Assembly: GCA_012295275.1 (NCBI GenBank)
Contig: CM022670.1
Location: forward strand, 35,827,801 to 35,887,800
Direction of reading: 5' to 3'
Length of the DNA stretch: 60,000 bases
Origin: Chrysomallon squamiferum
Lineage: Eukaryota > Mollusca > Gastropoda > Neomphalida > Peltospiridae
Shown piece after piece: positions 13,030-26,500 of the stretch (positions are counted from its first letter, which is position 1; the number at the start of each line of letters is the position of its first letter). The translations under genes were made by a program, and so were the position numbers. The notes under the pieces were generated by a model. It searched no databases. It had not been told where the DNA came from and was given only the letters and a program-made list of their open reading frames with translations.

Positions 13030-13150
13030 ATCGGGCTGGGTAGAAAGGGCTTGTTCTCGATCGGGGACGGATGTTGCATGGTTGCTATGGGGAACTTCTT
13101 AGCTCCACGGCCCCGGTAACAAAGTACCGGCTGGAACCCCCCCCCCATCT
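13030..13150. other. Small GC-rich island with X-box-like motif
   Basis: About 120 bp of clearly GC-richer, CpG-containing sequence sits in very AT-rich surroundings. It includes GTTGCTATGGGGAAC (13081-13095), which fits the RFX X-box pattern RYYRYY-N3-RRNRAC, followed by a short palindromic ACCGG/CCGGT segment and a C10 run. It could be a regulatory element or a transposon fragment; nothing here decides. Confidence 0.35.
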
Positions 13151-13526
13151 CATAGTTACATGCTTGGAACCGTTAATTCAAATATTTTACTTTAAAAAAA
13201 ATAATAAATAAATTAAAAAATCAATTTTGAGGTGTAACTTTAATTATTTTCAAATTACGTTTAGTCCTCTATTTTTGGTACTAAACAGAAATAAAAATAA
13301 GTTTAAAAAAAATGTATTAGTTTAAAATTTAATTACGCAAAAAAACCACAAAACAAAACAAAACAAAAAACAACACATAATAACAGAAATAATAATAATA
13401 ATAATTGAGCCGTAGAATATATCCGGATTTTGTGCTACTGCTGCTGCTCTTCATGGTGGGTTTTCTGTTGGTGGTTTTTGTTGTTTTTGTTTGTTTGTTT
13501 GTTTGTTGTTGTTGCTGGGTTTTTTG

Positions 13527-13530
<4 letters not shown>

Positions 13531-13570
<40 letters not shown>
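13531..13570. repeat. (GT)20 microsatellite, intergenic
   Basis: Perfect dinucleotide run next to T/G-rich low-complexity DNA. Confidence 0.97.
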
Positions 13571-13575
<5 letters not shown>

Positions 13576-13894
13576 TTCTTGTTAGGCTTATCCATTATAA
13601 CAATATCTTCTGTTATACAGTTAGAGTTACGCATGTTCAGGTTGGCTCTTCTGCCCTTTTCCTATCTTCATTCTTTCTTCTTCTTTTTTTTTAAAATTAT
13701 TATTATTTTATATTTATTTGTTATTGTAGTTATTATTGTTGTTGCTGCTGTTGTTTTTAGTATTAATAATAATATTTTAAATTTTCTTTGTAATGGAGCA
13801 TAAGCGTGTCTGTTATTTGATATAAATAGTATGTTTCATTACAGCTGTTACTCAGAAAAACTAAACTAAAAATAGAAACTAGAATAACCAGAAA

Positions 13895-13950
13895 TGATAA
13901 CTGTCACACCTTTTCGGAGAATTGATAGTTGTCACACCTATTCGGAGAAC
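13895..13950. repeat. Two 28-bp tandem units with TCACACCT motif
   Basis: Units 13895-13922 and 13923-13950 share TGATA..TGTCACACCT.TTCGGAGAA. Each carries TCACACCT (13904-13911 and 13932-13939), the T-box half-site core. The two copies differ at about four positions. Confidence 0.7.
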
Positions 13951-15468
13951 TGATAATGTTACAGTTCATTACAGTCCATTACAATCTAATAATAAACGCC
14001 TCTCACTTAAGAAGGTTAGACCAAGCAAGTAAAATACAAATATAAAATTAAAAAAACAAAATTAATATTCATCTTTAATAAAGACGGTCAAAAGTTCACG
14101 AAATACATTTTCAGTATATTCAGATTAATTTCTTAATATATATGCTTAAGATCTTGTTGAATGAGGGGGGGGGTCTGTATTTAGTCATTTAATAGCTACA
14201 TGTATAACACAAGGCAATCCGGGCATCTAAGATATTCCTCCCATAAAAATAATCTCCCTTATCAAGAAATTTGTGTGTGTATATATATACATTTGGCCCT
14301 TAGTGTAGATGTTTTGAGTTGAGCAGATACTCTTATTATTGTTGTTTCTTTATTATTTTAAATATCTTGTTATTATTTTAAACATTATGTTGATGGATCC
14401 AAATCTTTATAAAATTAAGCAGTTGGTTACGAGGACGAAACAAAATGAATGAAATTTACTTAGTGAAAGCACAGTTATGTTGATACATCAACTTGTATGC
14501 GGTAGGCAGAGAGGTGGAAACACACACATACAAAGAAACATACATGCACGCATAAAAAAACACATCCTGCTTTTTAAAATATATTTTTTTGCTGATAAAC
14601 CAATTCAGTGGAATTTTGTTCAGCCTAATAGGAACATTTACTTCTTTTTTTTAATGATTTGGTTATACAAGAAAGAAAGCATATATGTTGTTGATTACGT
14701 TATGTACCTATATGATATCGGAATAACAGTTTTCGAAAATAAATAATGCCATTAAAGTTTGCATATCTATTATATTTTGTAATTTTTTTATCTTCATCTG
14801 TATAAAGTACATAATTTTAGACATTAAAATAAAGATATTAAGTTTATAGAAAACAAATTATTAGGGATACTAACAATGAAATACTTTGGTTTTAAATGAT
14901 ATTGCTTGAAATGGTATATTTGTAGCTATATAATATATGTTTCTATAATTAAAATAAAATGAACAACCTAACAAATGAAAATGACATAAAACAAATGATA
15001 TAAATTATTTCTGAAAATTCGTTTGGCATTGTCAGTAAATAGTGTAACACTAATACAGTGATATTCTTAAATATTTAAAAAATGAAATTACAAAAACAAA
15101 AAATATAATTAAAGTCATGTCAAATTATTTTTTTTATATAAATATCATCTTAGGACATTAATATATGCTTACAAATATAATACAATATAAAGTTAATAAA
15201 TACATTTTTTTTATAAAATTTTAAATGTATTAAAATGTTATAAAAATAAAAATTATTCATTATGAAAATACAGATTATAATGATTAAAAATTGTTTTTAA
15301 GAAATCAATGAGTAAATGTTCATTTGTCCAGCAGTGTTTTTATTAATATTCATAATTCTTCACTTTTCAGTTATTTCAGATATAAAACAGATGAACTTTA
15401 TTCATATCTAATTAAAAGCTAAGAATATGTATGTGTCTCAATGAATTTCATTTAAGTTATTATACAAC

Positions 15469-15474
15469 TTTATT
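15469..15474 (-). terminator. Candidate poly(A) signal of gene B
   Basis: AATAAA on the minus strand, about 330 bases after the TAG stop. Two further AATAAA hexamers lie at 15397-15402 and 15339-15344. In such AT-rich DNA any single one is weak evidence. Confidence 0.35.
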
Positions 15475-15803
15475 GTTAGTTCTTGTTCAATTCATCTGCA
15501 ATTGATGGCCTTACTACATCTAAATCTAACTGTAGTTTTTAGGAAATAAACCAAACATTAAGTCACAGTATCTTGAACCTGAAAAAAATGTAAATGTCCC
15601 ATTTTCATTTAAACATTTTCCATTAATGTTATTACAGACTCTTCAATCAGTAATTAAACAATTTTAGGCGAACAATGAAGTTCTAAGAAATTTTACATCA
15701 TTTTAATAAAAATATAAAATATACAATATAATTGCATCCAAATTATAATCTTATCATCAGATTTTCAAAACTGGCTTTCAACAGATTCTTCTTTTCAATT
15801 CCA

Positions 15804-16682
15804 CTACATCGCTGGAAATTGATCTGGATTTTTGATCAGACAATGTTTTTTTTCATAATGATTTAGTAGGTTCTTCCAAATAGTGTTCACCTTTAACAAG
15901 TTCATATTGCCTGAAAATATATATTTATATTATTGTGTATTTGTAATGTAAATAAAATAAAAATAATAATAAAAATAAAATTATGCTGATTTATATTTAA
16001 TTATTTTATTAATATCATTTATAAACACATATTGAATAATAAAACCTTATTAAGCATTAAGATGAAAAGCAAGATTATTTTGTGGACAATTTATTACCAC
16101 TGAATTAAATGTCTTATTGATATTACAAGCTAAAAAAATTATATCTAAACAGAATTCCATAAAATTTACATTTAGTATTTTATATTATGGAACAATATAC
16201 AGTATATTCTTAAGGTACAGCTTTAAATATTAATCTGAATGAGAAAACCTATGTATTAATCTTTTTAAAAATTTTGCTTCCTAAAGACATACTGAAACAA
16301 TAATATAATCCTTTTTCAATATAATTTCTTTTTTTTACAATTTCTTCAAAATGATCAGAGCTTATAAACATGAATAAATAAATACCCTCGATAATTTTTT
16401 GATTAATTTTAAAATCTTATTTACCAACAATAATCAGTCCTTTTCGAGCTCTTGTCAGAGCAACATTGATCTGGTTTGCATCTGTAATGAATCCCAGATT
16501 TTGTCTGCACCATCCAAGTGTTGGAGCAGGTTCTATTTTGTAGGTTGGCAGGGACCGCACTGTACTGAATATAACATAATCCCATTCACCTCCTGATAGA
16601 TGTAAATAGAAGCAATACAATATTTATTTTAGGTTATTAATCTTTGAACACTGAAGAAATGATTAAAATATTAGGCACAGAG

Positions 16683-16714
<32 letters not shown>

Positions 16715-17032
16715 CAATCCCTGAATTATATTAATTTTCTTAATGGACTAAAATTTGATTTTTTTAATGATTATTATTATTATTATAAATCTTTGCTTAC
16801 TAAAAGTAGAGAAATTAAGCTTCTTTTTCTAATAAGTGATCATTAATTACAACAGAAAAACCTTGGATTAAAAATAAAAGGTACAATTCATGTAAAAAGA
16901 AAGGAATGATAGCTTTTTTGTTTCCTATTATGTATTTAAAAAAATAAATCAAATTAAATAACCAGAATCAGAATTTACAAATATGAAAATACTAAAGAAA
17001 AATACATTCATTATTATGACTATTTCTAAAAA

Positions 17033-17073
<41 letters not shown>

Positions 17074-20000
17074 AATGTTAATAATAAAAATAATGTTAAA
17101 TAAAAAGATCAGTTTTACCTTGACTTGATACTACTGAACTAACATGGAGTTGTCTTAGCCTTGGGGCCTCGGGATTATTGTTGTTCCTGGGATCCATGTA
17201 TGCTTTTAATTTACTCTTTATAGCATGCACTTGTGAATTATACTGAGTCAGAACAGCAATGTCTTTGGATGGCATACGTGTTGTGATGCGCCTTGTAGTT
17301 CTCTTCTCAATAAGCGATCGATAAATTTCCACCTTTAAAATGAAAATAAATTACCATTCATACAGTATGTATAAAATAGCTGTAAATAATCCTAATGTGA
17401 AATACACAATTAGATAATCAGGTGTCAAGTAGATGTTAACCTTTTTAATTCTTTTGTTTTTCATTAATTCATTAATTTATTTATTTATTTATTATTATGT
17501 ATTCTGACAATAAATTGTGTTTTAAATGTTAATTTTGTTTTAATGCTAGAATACTTAAATACAATTAATTTCAGAGAATGCTTTTCCATATCCAGAAAAT
17601 CATTTCAGGATTGTGTACACTTAAATTTTTAAATATTACATTACACTACAAAATAAAATGTTGTGTTGTCTAAATTATGAAAATCTACTTTGAATAAATA
17701 TATTTTAGAATCTTTTTTTCAATAATTCTGTGTTATTTTTTTAAAATGTTAGAAGATTTAATTTTTTTCTGACAGTTGAACTATATTTAATAGAAATGAA
17801 TTAATTTAGTGGTCACATAATTATTCTATTTCACACATTTGTTGAAAGCACATGAATCATTTGATTAATAACACAATGGACTGTCTGTCTTTGGAAGTTG
17901 AGGACAATATTTGCTATGAAACAGAGAGACAGATACATTTTAAATATTAAAATTATAAAAAATCAGCTATTATTAAACAGGCACAATGGTATTAATTTAT
18001 TTCCCCAGATTTTATTTTTATATTTTTTTTTTTTTATTTTTAATTGTTATTATTATTATTATTTTTTTTTTTTTCCATTATAGGATGCTAATAAATAAAT
18101 TCCTGATTCTGCAAAATAGAAATATTACAAACCACTTTATCAACTTCAGCCATATTAGACTTGGACTGTTCATTTCCTTCCTCTGTGTTGACTGACAAAG
18201 TTTTCTCTACTCCTTCAACATGGCAGAAAACATGACGAACAGGTTCATTAGGCAGCAGTTTCTCTAAAGTATCATCTTTATTAAATATTGTTTTAAGCTT
18301 CCCTTCGTAGAATTGTTCTGATGGAAATTTACATATCTGTGGATGCTAAGAAAAGGATCATACACTGAAGTAGGTTTTAAATTTTGAAATACATAATAGT
18401 ATATCTTGACGAGTGTATGTGTATGAGTGAAATTCTGCTGTCTCCAAATGATAACCTTAATTATTACTTAAAATAGGATTGGCAGTAACTGAGTCTACCA
18501 TTATTGCTGTAATATAGACATTTAAATTAAAAAATTTTAAAAAAAGCCACAGTGATGGCATTGTTTTCATGTACATAATGAATCATAATACTTATAATTG
18601 CATTAAGTTTTGATAATTGAAACAACTTTTAAATATATTACAGGAAAGTTTTCACTATATAAGAATGGGAACCAAAATGCTAAATAACATTATTAATTTT
18701 TATTATTATTATTATTATTTTGTAGTATACCTACCATTCTGTACTGAGTGTCAAGAAAAGTGAAAATTGATTTCTGTGAAGAATATCTTTCAAACAGTGA
18801 CTGATCCATTCCTAATTCTGCTGCTTCAGAACACTGAATGATGGGTCGGAGTTGTTTGTGATCTCCAATCAGTACAACCTGTTTTGCCTTGGTGGCTATT
18901 ATTGGAACCAGCGCCAATGGTTCTGGACACATTGCTGCTTCATCAATGATGCACTGAAAGATCTTTGTGGCTGCAACAAGCTTTTCATTTCCTCCAACAG
19001 AGCATGTACACAAAATTACTTCACACCTCTTCAGTTCATCAGTACAAGCTTCATTGACCAATCTTGTATAATATTTTATAGTGTTATGTCTAGCTCTGTC
19101 AAAATCTGTTAAAGTTTCTTCAGAACTTTTATTTTTGGGCTGATGAAAAAAGACAAAATTTCTAATCATTTGCATTTCTTCTTTTGTCTTTTCCTTCTTT
19201 AGCATTAGTTTAAAAATATTGTCAAATTCTCTGATTTCTTCTGCAAAATTACCTCTTTTTCTGATGATGTGATGAAGTGTGATATCCTGAAGCCGAGAAT
19301 CTGAATTAAGATCATGAATGTTGCGTTTGGAGAATAAATCTCTGTTTGGAACTGGATAATCTTGATTTACAATATTATTTCCATACATCCGTATAAGTTT
19401 AGGACACTGATTTCCTAGGCGATCCAGCAATAACCCTGAAATATTTTTATTTGTATAATTAAAAAAAAAAAAATCTTTTCTGGCTTGAAAAAATTCAGTA
19501 TTAGGTTTAGACATAATATCAAATTCTGTGGGCATAATTTTATTACAGAAATAATTGTAAAATAATTTACATTTTCATCCAGATAATTACTTTTTGTAGT
19601 TTACATTTGTATATGACTTTAGAAAATTCTTTAGTTAATAGATGGTATTATTTGGCATGTATTATAATAACTTACATGCAACCATGTCAACAGATTTGTT
19701 TGAAGGTCCACAGAAAAGCACTTGAGTCTTCTCTCCACCTTCAGCTCGGACTTTTTTATTGATTTCATTGAACAGATAAATCAGTTTAATCCCTGAGTAT
19801 GTTTTCCCTGTTCCTGAAATATGTACAGATAATATATGTAATAAAAGCTTTAACGGCAGGTTAATTAAGTTTAGGAATTAAAAATAATATCATATGTCCA
19901 TTATCCCAGTATATGTTAAAAAATTAAATATTTCCATTAATATACATATATATTACAAAGCATTAATATTATTAACATATTATTATAAATTATAATGATA

Positions 20001-20573
20001 TGGAATGTGTTTTAAAATATCAAATAATGATTTTAAATAGATATTTTGGCAGCACAAGTTGAATTTTTTATTCTTATGTTTTTGTTTTAATTTAACCTTT
20101 ATGCAGCTGGTATATATCTTCTAACCTGGTGGGCCTTGAATAAGAGAAAAGCTTTTAGTCAGTGCTTTTTCTATGGACTCTTGCTGTTTCTTGTTGTTTT
20201 TAGGGAGTGGTACATCAGTATTACCAACTACATCATTCTCAATCTTTTTCACAATATCTAGTCGATATTTTGCTGAAGAAAAGAAATTAAAAGCAATTCT
20301 CTAATGATAGCAAAAGTAATAATACCAATAATAAGCAACAAAAATGACTATGCACTTTACATTAATTTATAAACATAAAATCATATTATAAATAAGTATT
20401 AATTCATACACTTAAATAATTGAAATTTAAAGCCAAAAATATTAATTTTTATAATGCAGTTTAATTAGAAATACTTACATATATTAGGTAACTCTCGCTT
20501 CAGAGCAATGGCTATGGCTAGTTGGGTCTTTTCTGGATCACTCCCAAAATTCTCAATAGTTAGTTGGGTGCGT
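15804..20573 (-). CDS. Gene B C-terminal UPF1-like SF1 helicase exons
   Basis: Eight exons encode a superfamily 1 RNA/DNA helicase core. Walker A is split across an intron, IQGPPG|TGKT (20126 / 19813). Motif II is DEAA (IIDEAAMCPEP), the UPF1-family form. Motif III is GDHKQLRP, then LDTQYRM followed across an intron by HPQICKFPS. Motif V/VI is NVALTRARKGLIIVG near 16425-16475. The last exon (15804-15910) gives the typical helicase tail GNMNLLKVNTIWKNLL and stops at TAG (15804-15806). All catalytic motifs are intact, so the helicase is under constraint or was until recently, despite the upstream frame break. ATP-dependent unwinding would feed RNA to the RNB module. Confidence 0.9.
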
Positions 20574-23500
20574 CTGAAATATATATGTTTTATATGAGAA
20601 TATTTATGCTGTTATAATGGTTATAATTCTTATACAAAAATTAGACTTGCTTCTGAATTTATAATAAAATATATCAATATAGTTCATAAAAATCTACAAA
20701 TATAATTTACCTAAGTAATAATTGCTTTTTACTGAATGAGTATGTTCTAATTCTAAATGTATACTTTTTTTTCTAGAATGAAAATATCTTATGGCAGACA
20801 TATACCTATCCATCTCCAGCTTGCTTATAATCTCAACAGTTGCAGTAATTTTATTTTTCAACTTTACAGGTGGTTTGGTACAGTTGTCATTCAAAACAAA
20901 TGTTACTATCACATGGTCTGTGTTATTCTCAGACATTGTTCTTTGTCTTTTCCCACATAGTTTTCTCCTAGCTCTGATAACACGACCATGAGCTATCCAA
21001 GTCATACCATTTTTCACATCTTTGCAGCCACTGCTTGATGAGCCTGGAACAAAACATCTGATGCACAAATAATCATTGCATCCATATCCTTTGATATGCA
21101 AAGTCTGTAATGTTTCTTCTTTTTTGATTTTTTCTAGACATTCAACAGGCATTCCTTCAAACTCAATATTCCTTTCATCACAGAATTTTATTGGAAGCTG
21201 AAAGGTTCCAATGTAACTGCTGGTGCCTGAAACAGATATCTTTTTCAGTGTTAAATTAACATTGTTAATAATTGGTTTTGTTTCATTGGAAACAGCAGAT
21301 AATGCTGCTTCCATTTCCAACAAAGGTAACCATGCTTCTTTGTATTCTTCAACAGAAGAAAATGTCTTACTTATAGAACTTGTGGCATATTTGCTTAAAA
21401 TGCCTATTGGATCATCCATATGTTTAAGACAGAAACTCAAATTTTTCGTGATATGGACCAGTTCCACTTGTGGTAACAAAAAGCCATTCTTAGGTGATGT
21501 ACCTAGCTGGATTTTGACAATCTGACCCTGTTTGAAGCTTAGACTAAACATGCATTGTTGATTCTTAATGATTCCTTGTCCTGCTTCAGAAGTCACTTCA
21601 TCAACCTCTCTAAAATGAAAAATATGTTCTCCACTAGAAGAAAGTGTATTAGCTATTATAGGAATTAATGTCCATTCTTTTTGAAATATTCTTTTCAGTA
21701 GATTTGCCCAGTTGTTGTAACGAATGAAAACTGTATGTTGATTTGGATTTACAATACTCAATTCTGATGCATCATTAGTCTTCTGAATTTGTTTGGTATT
21801 GTATATACGTTTTTTCCATTTGCAGATGATAATGTCTTTGTCAGTGTCATTTACAGTATTATTTTTTATTTCTGGCTTTTTATTTAAGTCAAGCAAACAG
21901 AATTTGATTTCTTTACATTTTGGTGGCACAGAAGGAAACCCTGGTAGAGACAATCCAAGTCCAGTTTCTGAAACTTCATCAACAATGCCATAAAAAATTG
22001 CTGGTGCTTTACCAATTGTTTCTGCCTTTTTTAACATTGTGCAAGACCTACCAAATTCTTTTTGTCGTGATGTTGCTTCATTCACCTCCTCACATAGTTC
22101 TGTTATGTCATCAGTAGTATATGGACAGTCCATATATGGACAGTCCATATCAGATAATAATGCATGAACTATCCGATGAGTTACAAGATCCACATACCTT
22201 CGGATAGGAGATGTGAAATGAATGTATGGCTGAATTTCAAGAGAAAAATGTCCTGCCTCTTCTTTGTTTTGTGTTACACCAGAACACCTATATTCAGCTT
22301 TGTCAAGAAGTCTTATCCAGTGAATCCATGCTAGGTTCTGCAGAGGATGGATTTCATCGGTACAGATCATTTTCAGTGCCAACTTAAAACTATTGTTAAA
22401 TCTCCTAGCTTTTAAATATTCCAGAATTAATTCCCAAATATCACTCTGAACAGGTATGAAATCAACTTTTTCCTTGGCATATTTTGTTATGCTCTCTGGT
22501 GCTGAAATTTTGTTGTCCCCAAGCTTTTTACCTTGGAGATGAACCAAAAGATCAACAATTTTATTTTCATGTTTCATCCAGTTTTGTACCTCTTCTGTTG
22601 CTGGGGGTGTCTGACATCGCAATGGCAAACACTTAGGAAATCTTTTTGTCAAAATTTTTGCAACAGTCGTATTTGTATAAATCATAAACTCTTCAACCAA
22701 TGCATGAGCTTCAGGACAATCACTATGGTCTTCCACGTCAAGAAAACTAGGATCAGAAAAAGGCACAGTAAACCTTGCATCTTTCAGTCTTCGTTTCCGA
22801 ATGTTTTGTGCAAGATCATGTAGAATCAATATGGCTTCTCTTAGTTGTTGATGTTCAGGACTGCTCTCTCCATTTTCAATTATTTTTTGTACTTCTTCAT
22901 AAGAAAATTGCCTGAATGATTTAATGATGGTTTTTTTCACAGTAGGTTCTTTTATAATTTTGCCCTCTTGATCCAACAAAAAGAACGTTGACACAGCAGG
23001 ACGTATTTCTCCTGGCACAAGACTGCATATGTCTTGACTGAGAGGTTCTGGCAGCATGTTTCGAGTGCGCCTGTCCTGAATGTAAAAACTTACAGCTCTT
23101 CTTCTTGCTTCTTTATCAATGGCATCGTCTTTTTTGACAACTGAGGCAACGTCAGCTATGTGAACACCCACAATGTAATTATTTCCATTTCTGACAACAC
23201 TAAGAGCATCGTCAAGATCCTTGGAATGTGGAGGATCAATGGTGAACACAAGATCTTTTGTTCTGTCTTCTCTTCCATTAACATCAACAGTGTTTTCTGT
23301 TCTCTGCATTTGTGTAATAACATCTTCTGGAAATAAGGATGGAACTTTATATTGCATTTCTAAAATCCTCAGACCACTGTTGAAATCTTTACCACACTGT
23401 AAGACATCCAGCACTGCACCAAGAGGATAGACATATTTGTTGCTCCAGCCAACATATACAACAATAAACACATACTGATCCCTTAAAACTGGATTGATTC

Positions 23501-26500
23501 TGAATTCTCTTTTGAATTTAAGTTTTGATCCAACCACTTCATATATATCAACCATATATTTAGCTCTATTTGGATTTGTTTTGATCATCTTATTCATAAC
23601 ATGTATTTTAGGAATGCTTTGGCACAGAGGTCTCAACAGCCAACCTTCTGTTTCATTGCTGGTACATGCAAGAACAGGATGTTGATTTTTCTTTAAAAAT
23701 TGGCTGTTCAGAACTCCAACAACTTTACCATATGCCACAGACACTGTTTTAGATGTATTTTCATTATCTGCCTTTTCCTTTGGGTCAAACAGAATTTCCA
23801 CAACAACTTCATCATTATTGAAACACTGGCCACATTTTGATCTGCCAGCAATTTCAATTTCATTTTGAGCACCAGCTGAATCTAGAATCTTGCAGAAAGC
23901 ACTTTGTGCAGATTCAATGCGTATCTTGCATTTTTTATATTTTTGGGATTCTTTTTGGAGAAGATGGTAAAGATTATCTTTTGAACGAAAGTCCTTATAA
24001 AATTGTTTATGTTTTTTATAACGTGAATTCCACAGATTAGCAACATGTTTTTCATCTAACTGTATTTCTGATCCATACAAATAATCAGATTTATTGTCAT
24101 TACTTCTTTTTAAAAGGACATCTTCACTTTGTTCAAACCATGTTTGATCACAGGTTTCATTTTCTGTTTGACTTTCCATATTATCCATTTCATAATCTAA
24201 TTCTTGATCTTCTTCATTTGATAAATCCTCTTTCTCGCTGCAGGTACTGGTTTCATCATCAGATGAAAAGAAATCTGAAACTTTGGAGTTACATAATCTG
24301 CAAGGGTCTTGGTCAGTATTTGGTTGTTCCTTTAGATTTAGTGGAGACTGAGCAACATTTGATGAAAATCCAGATGCATTACTTGAATTAGAAGTCTGTC
24401 TAGTCCTTTTGAATGAAGCTTTATGGTTTAAATTGTTCTCTTTGCCACTGCAACTAGAATTTGTTCTTTTTTTTTTACCTGCAGATGAAAAAATATCATT
24501 AGTGTGGAAAACAAGTTATATGTATTGCACAAGATTTCATTCTTATTTATTTATTTATTTATATTGTACAATAATTTAATTCTCTTAACCTGATGTGTTT
24601 TTTGAGGGAATTATGTTCATTTTTCTTAAGATCATAAAACATAATTATTATACCAAAATTATTGTTTGCTCTGTAGCTCCAAGTCAAAATTGATAAAAGT
24701 ATTAAAACTTAATTATTTATATCATTTTCATCAAGAATTGTATGTAAAGATTTACTTTTCATTCCTGCCAGTTGTTTATCAAATGGTGTTTTATTTTTTG
24801 TTTCTCTTCAGTATAGAACATCTTTACAGAGCAGACCATTGAAAACAAGCAGCACTTTTCCTTTTTTATATTATACAAGAAAAGTATATTGATGCCTAAT
24901 AATGGTTATTATTAATTTATTATCTGGCTATCTTTTACATTTCTTTTATCATAATGTTGCAGACATGTTTGAATTTGCTTCCATTGAAACAGTTTTGTAG
25001 TTACAGTTACTAATTTTAAAACTATTTAGGTATTTTTGATATGTTATTATGAACATCTCTCCACAGTTTCTCAGTTTAAGTAGAAGGGAGCTAAGCAAAA
25101 TATTTTGTTATGATCAGTTGTGTTTTTAATATTAAACAATCCAAAAATCAATTATCAGAAAATAATACATTTGATTCAAGTACATTTTTTTTTACTTCTA
25201 AATTGAAATAATAAACTGAAGTTTTCTCTCTTTTTTCATAATTTCATTATGTATACAGATAAATAAAATAATAGTGGCAATACGTAAGTATTTACAAAAT
25301 GTTGTTCGTTCATAGCATAATATATACACTTCAGTCAGTATATGAATGAAACAATTATTTGTGCAGTTTTTGGACATGTATACATCCTCTCTTGTGTATT
25401 TAATATACCTCTACGTCGTGACCTTTTCTTCTTGGAGGTATGACAGTCCTGAACAGCTTTAGCCTGTGCTTGTTTCTCCTAAAATAAAAATATATTTTTT
25501 GTCTTAATGATATAAAAGAAATTGCCAAACCCAGAATAAAAAAAATATAAAATCACCATTTAGTGCAGCAAATCTCAATTTTTTTAGATATTGTTAACAA
25601 TATGGTCTTATTTAATACATTATTTTTCAGAACAAAAACAAAATCTTTTATACCAAAGAGCAGTATTTTAGAATTATTTATTTTCTTGGCCTTTTACAAT
25701 TGAAAAAAAAAAAAAACATACTTTGGTGGGATTTTATATAATTATATATATTTATCACATGAAGATATTAATAAAATATATAAAATGCAATAACAAAAAA
25801 AGAATGAATTATTTAAAAATTAATTAGTGCTTTTGTCAATAATTCCAGCTTTTCCTGCTTTTCAATCTAGTAACTGTGCCTATACAAAAGGGATTAGGGA
25901 AAACAATTTTAACAAGTTCAATGACATATATTTGTTTGCCCAGATATGTCATAATGTCAATACCTTAATAGTGTAAGCATTTGTTCCTGACAGCCAGGAC
26001 TGATCCACTTGTGATTTTGTACACACATTTTCTTCCATTTTGTGAAAGATTGTTTCCAGGAATTGTTTAATTTTATGCTTTTCATCAACATTCTGAAAAA
26101 AAAAAAAAAAAAAAAAAAAGGTTTAAATATGCATTAAATTTGTATAACAATTTTACATATGTAATGAGCAAACTTTCAGCAAAATATTTATTTATAAATT
26201 GTTTGCTGAAAAAGCAAAAAGGCACATAAAGACACATATACACCAAACTAAGTATAAACTGCTTATCAGAAATATTCTGATACTTACTTTGGACATCTTT
26301 AGTGCTAATTCTGCTTTCTCCTTTGCAGCAGAAATATTTCCTTTTAATTCAAGAATCTGGGCCCAAATCATGAATGATTCACTATTCTCATAATTATACA
26401 GTGTTTCTGCAGCTTAAAAAAATGTAAATAAATAAATAAATAAATAAATAAATTTCTTTTGTTCATTCATTCATTCGTCTACTTAAAGGTTTAAAACTTT

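Larger units (their letters stand above)
11400..15460. other. Intergenic region between genes A and B
   Basis: I see no convincing coding sequence here. Open frames over 11732-12124, 12463-12684 and 13329-13803 come from AT-rich or TTA/GT/CT simple repeats. The region contains microsatellites, a small GC-rich island (about 13030-13150) and a 28-bp tandem duplication (13895-13950). Enhancers or noncoding RNAs cannot be excluded. Confidence 0.7.

Noticed and set aside
13329-13803. Overlapping frames on both strands, 67-132 codons
   Set aside because: They consist of Val/Cys, Phe and Tyr or Thr/His strings translated from GT, GTT and TTA repeats; no protein character.
14477-14746. 89-codon plus-strand frame
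   Set aside because: AT-rich, low-complexity composition, no homology that I recognise.
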